The notes below the pieces were generated by a model, which was not told the DNA's origin, did not search any database, and was given only the letters and a program-made list of their open reading frames with translations. From positions 1 through 5,136 of the forward strand of contig JAEVZA010000420.1 of assembly GCA_023392475.1 (NCBI GenBank): a stretch of DNA of 5,136 bases, written 5' to 3'. This stretch comes from Actinomycetes bacterium (lineage in GTDB: Bacteria; Actinomycetota; Acidimicrobiia; Acidimicrobiales; Microtrichaceae). Both the position numbers and the translations under genes were made by a program. Positions 5,008 through 5,136 of this stretch are shown here, one piece after another. Numbering within the stretch: position 1 is the stretch's first letter; each line of letters begins with the position of its first letter.

Positions 5008-5136
5008 TCAGGCGGCCCGGTTCGAGCGGCCGGCCGGGTGGCGGAGGAGGTCCGCCTGGCGGGCGAGCTCGTCGTCCCGCTCGGCGGCGCGGGCCTCGTC
5101 CCGCTCGTGGGCCCGACGGGTGGCGTCGGCCAGCGC
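5008..5136 (-). CDS. C-terminal fragment of an unidentified charged helical protein (cut by window edge)
   Basis: A minus-strand frame enters at the window edge and stops at TGA (5010-5008), giving 42 codons. The visible end reads from ALADATRRAHERDEA through RDDELARQADLLRHPAG to SNRAA. It is rich in Arg, Asp, Glu and Ala and probably forms an amphipathic or coiled helix followed by a basic tail. Nearly every third codon position is G or C while second positions are much more A/T-rich, a typical coding pattern for this genome. The complementary plus-strand frame is also open but gives a less natural Gly/Val/Pro-rich product. It precedes the thiolase by 58 nt in the same direction, with a probable thiolase promoter between them. 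I do not recognise the family, and the bulk of the gene lies outside the window. Confidence 0.55.
   Translation of the reverse strand, partial: ALADATRRAHERDEARAAERDDELARQADLLRHPAGRSNRAA

Noticed and set aside
5002..5136. Plus-strand frame starting at GTG 5002 and running off the window
   Set aside because: It is the complement of the minus-strand C-terminal fragment, gives an unlikely Gly/Val/Pro-rich product, and the minus frame has the better codon-position pattern.

Overview
The window is uniformly GC-rich DNA with strong G/C preference at third codon positions. It carries a recognisable mycothiol S-conjugate amidase (Mca). Mycothiol is confined to Actinomycetota, so the source is almost certainly an actinobacterium. 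A lineage such as Acidimicrobiia is possible but cannot be settled from this sequence. Three start codons sit 6-7 nt downstream of a TAnnnT -10 box, which fits the leaderless transcription common in that phylum.

Layout. Bases 1-2206 are a plus-strand block: a small three-helix membrane protein that may begin before the window (4-420), an 83-nt gap with a probable leaderless promoter, mca (504-1376), and a ChbG/HpnK (YdjC-type) carbohydrate deacetylase overlapping mca by 4 nt (1373-2206). A 33-nt convergent gap (2207-2239) holds no recognisable terminator. Bases 2240-5136 are a minus-strand block. Read in transcription order it contains the C-terminus of an unidentified charged helical protein (5008-5136, cut by the window edge), a thiolase of the steroid/FadA5-like type (3759-4949), a secreted staphylococcal-nuclease-like lipoprotein (3167-3757, 1 nt after the thiolase), and a TesB-like double-hotdog acyl-CoA thioesterase (2240-3109). 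No intergenic stretch exceeds 300 nt.

How the genes may work together. Mca cleaves mycothiol adducts of electrophiles and releases GlcN-inositol. The tightly coupled second deacetylase could act on a related amino-sugar, but its substrate is unknown. The thiolase and the thioesterase both act on acyl-CoAs and fit beta-oxidation of fatty acid or sterol side chains. The nuclease between them has no obvious metabolic link.

The most noteworthy non-coding signals are the three leaderless-type promoters and two inverted repeats. A perfect 10-bp repeat ends at the thioesterase ATG, and a two-tier dyad is centred on the thiolase -35 region. All genes belong to known families. I see no mobile element, CRISPR array, RNA gene or clearly novel defence-type system.
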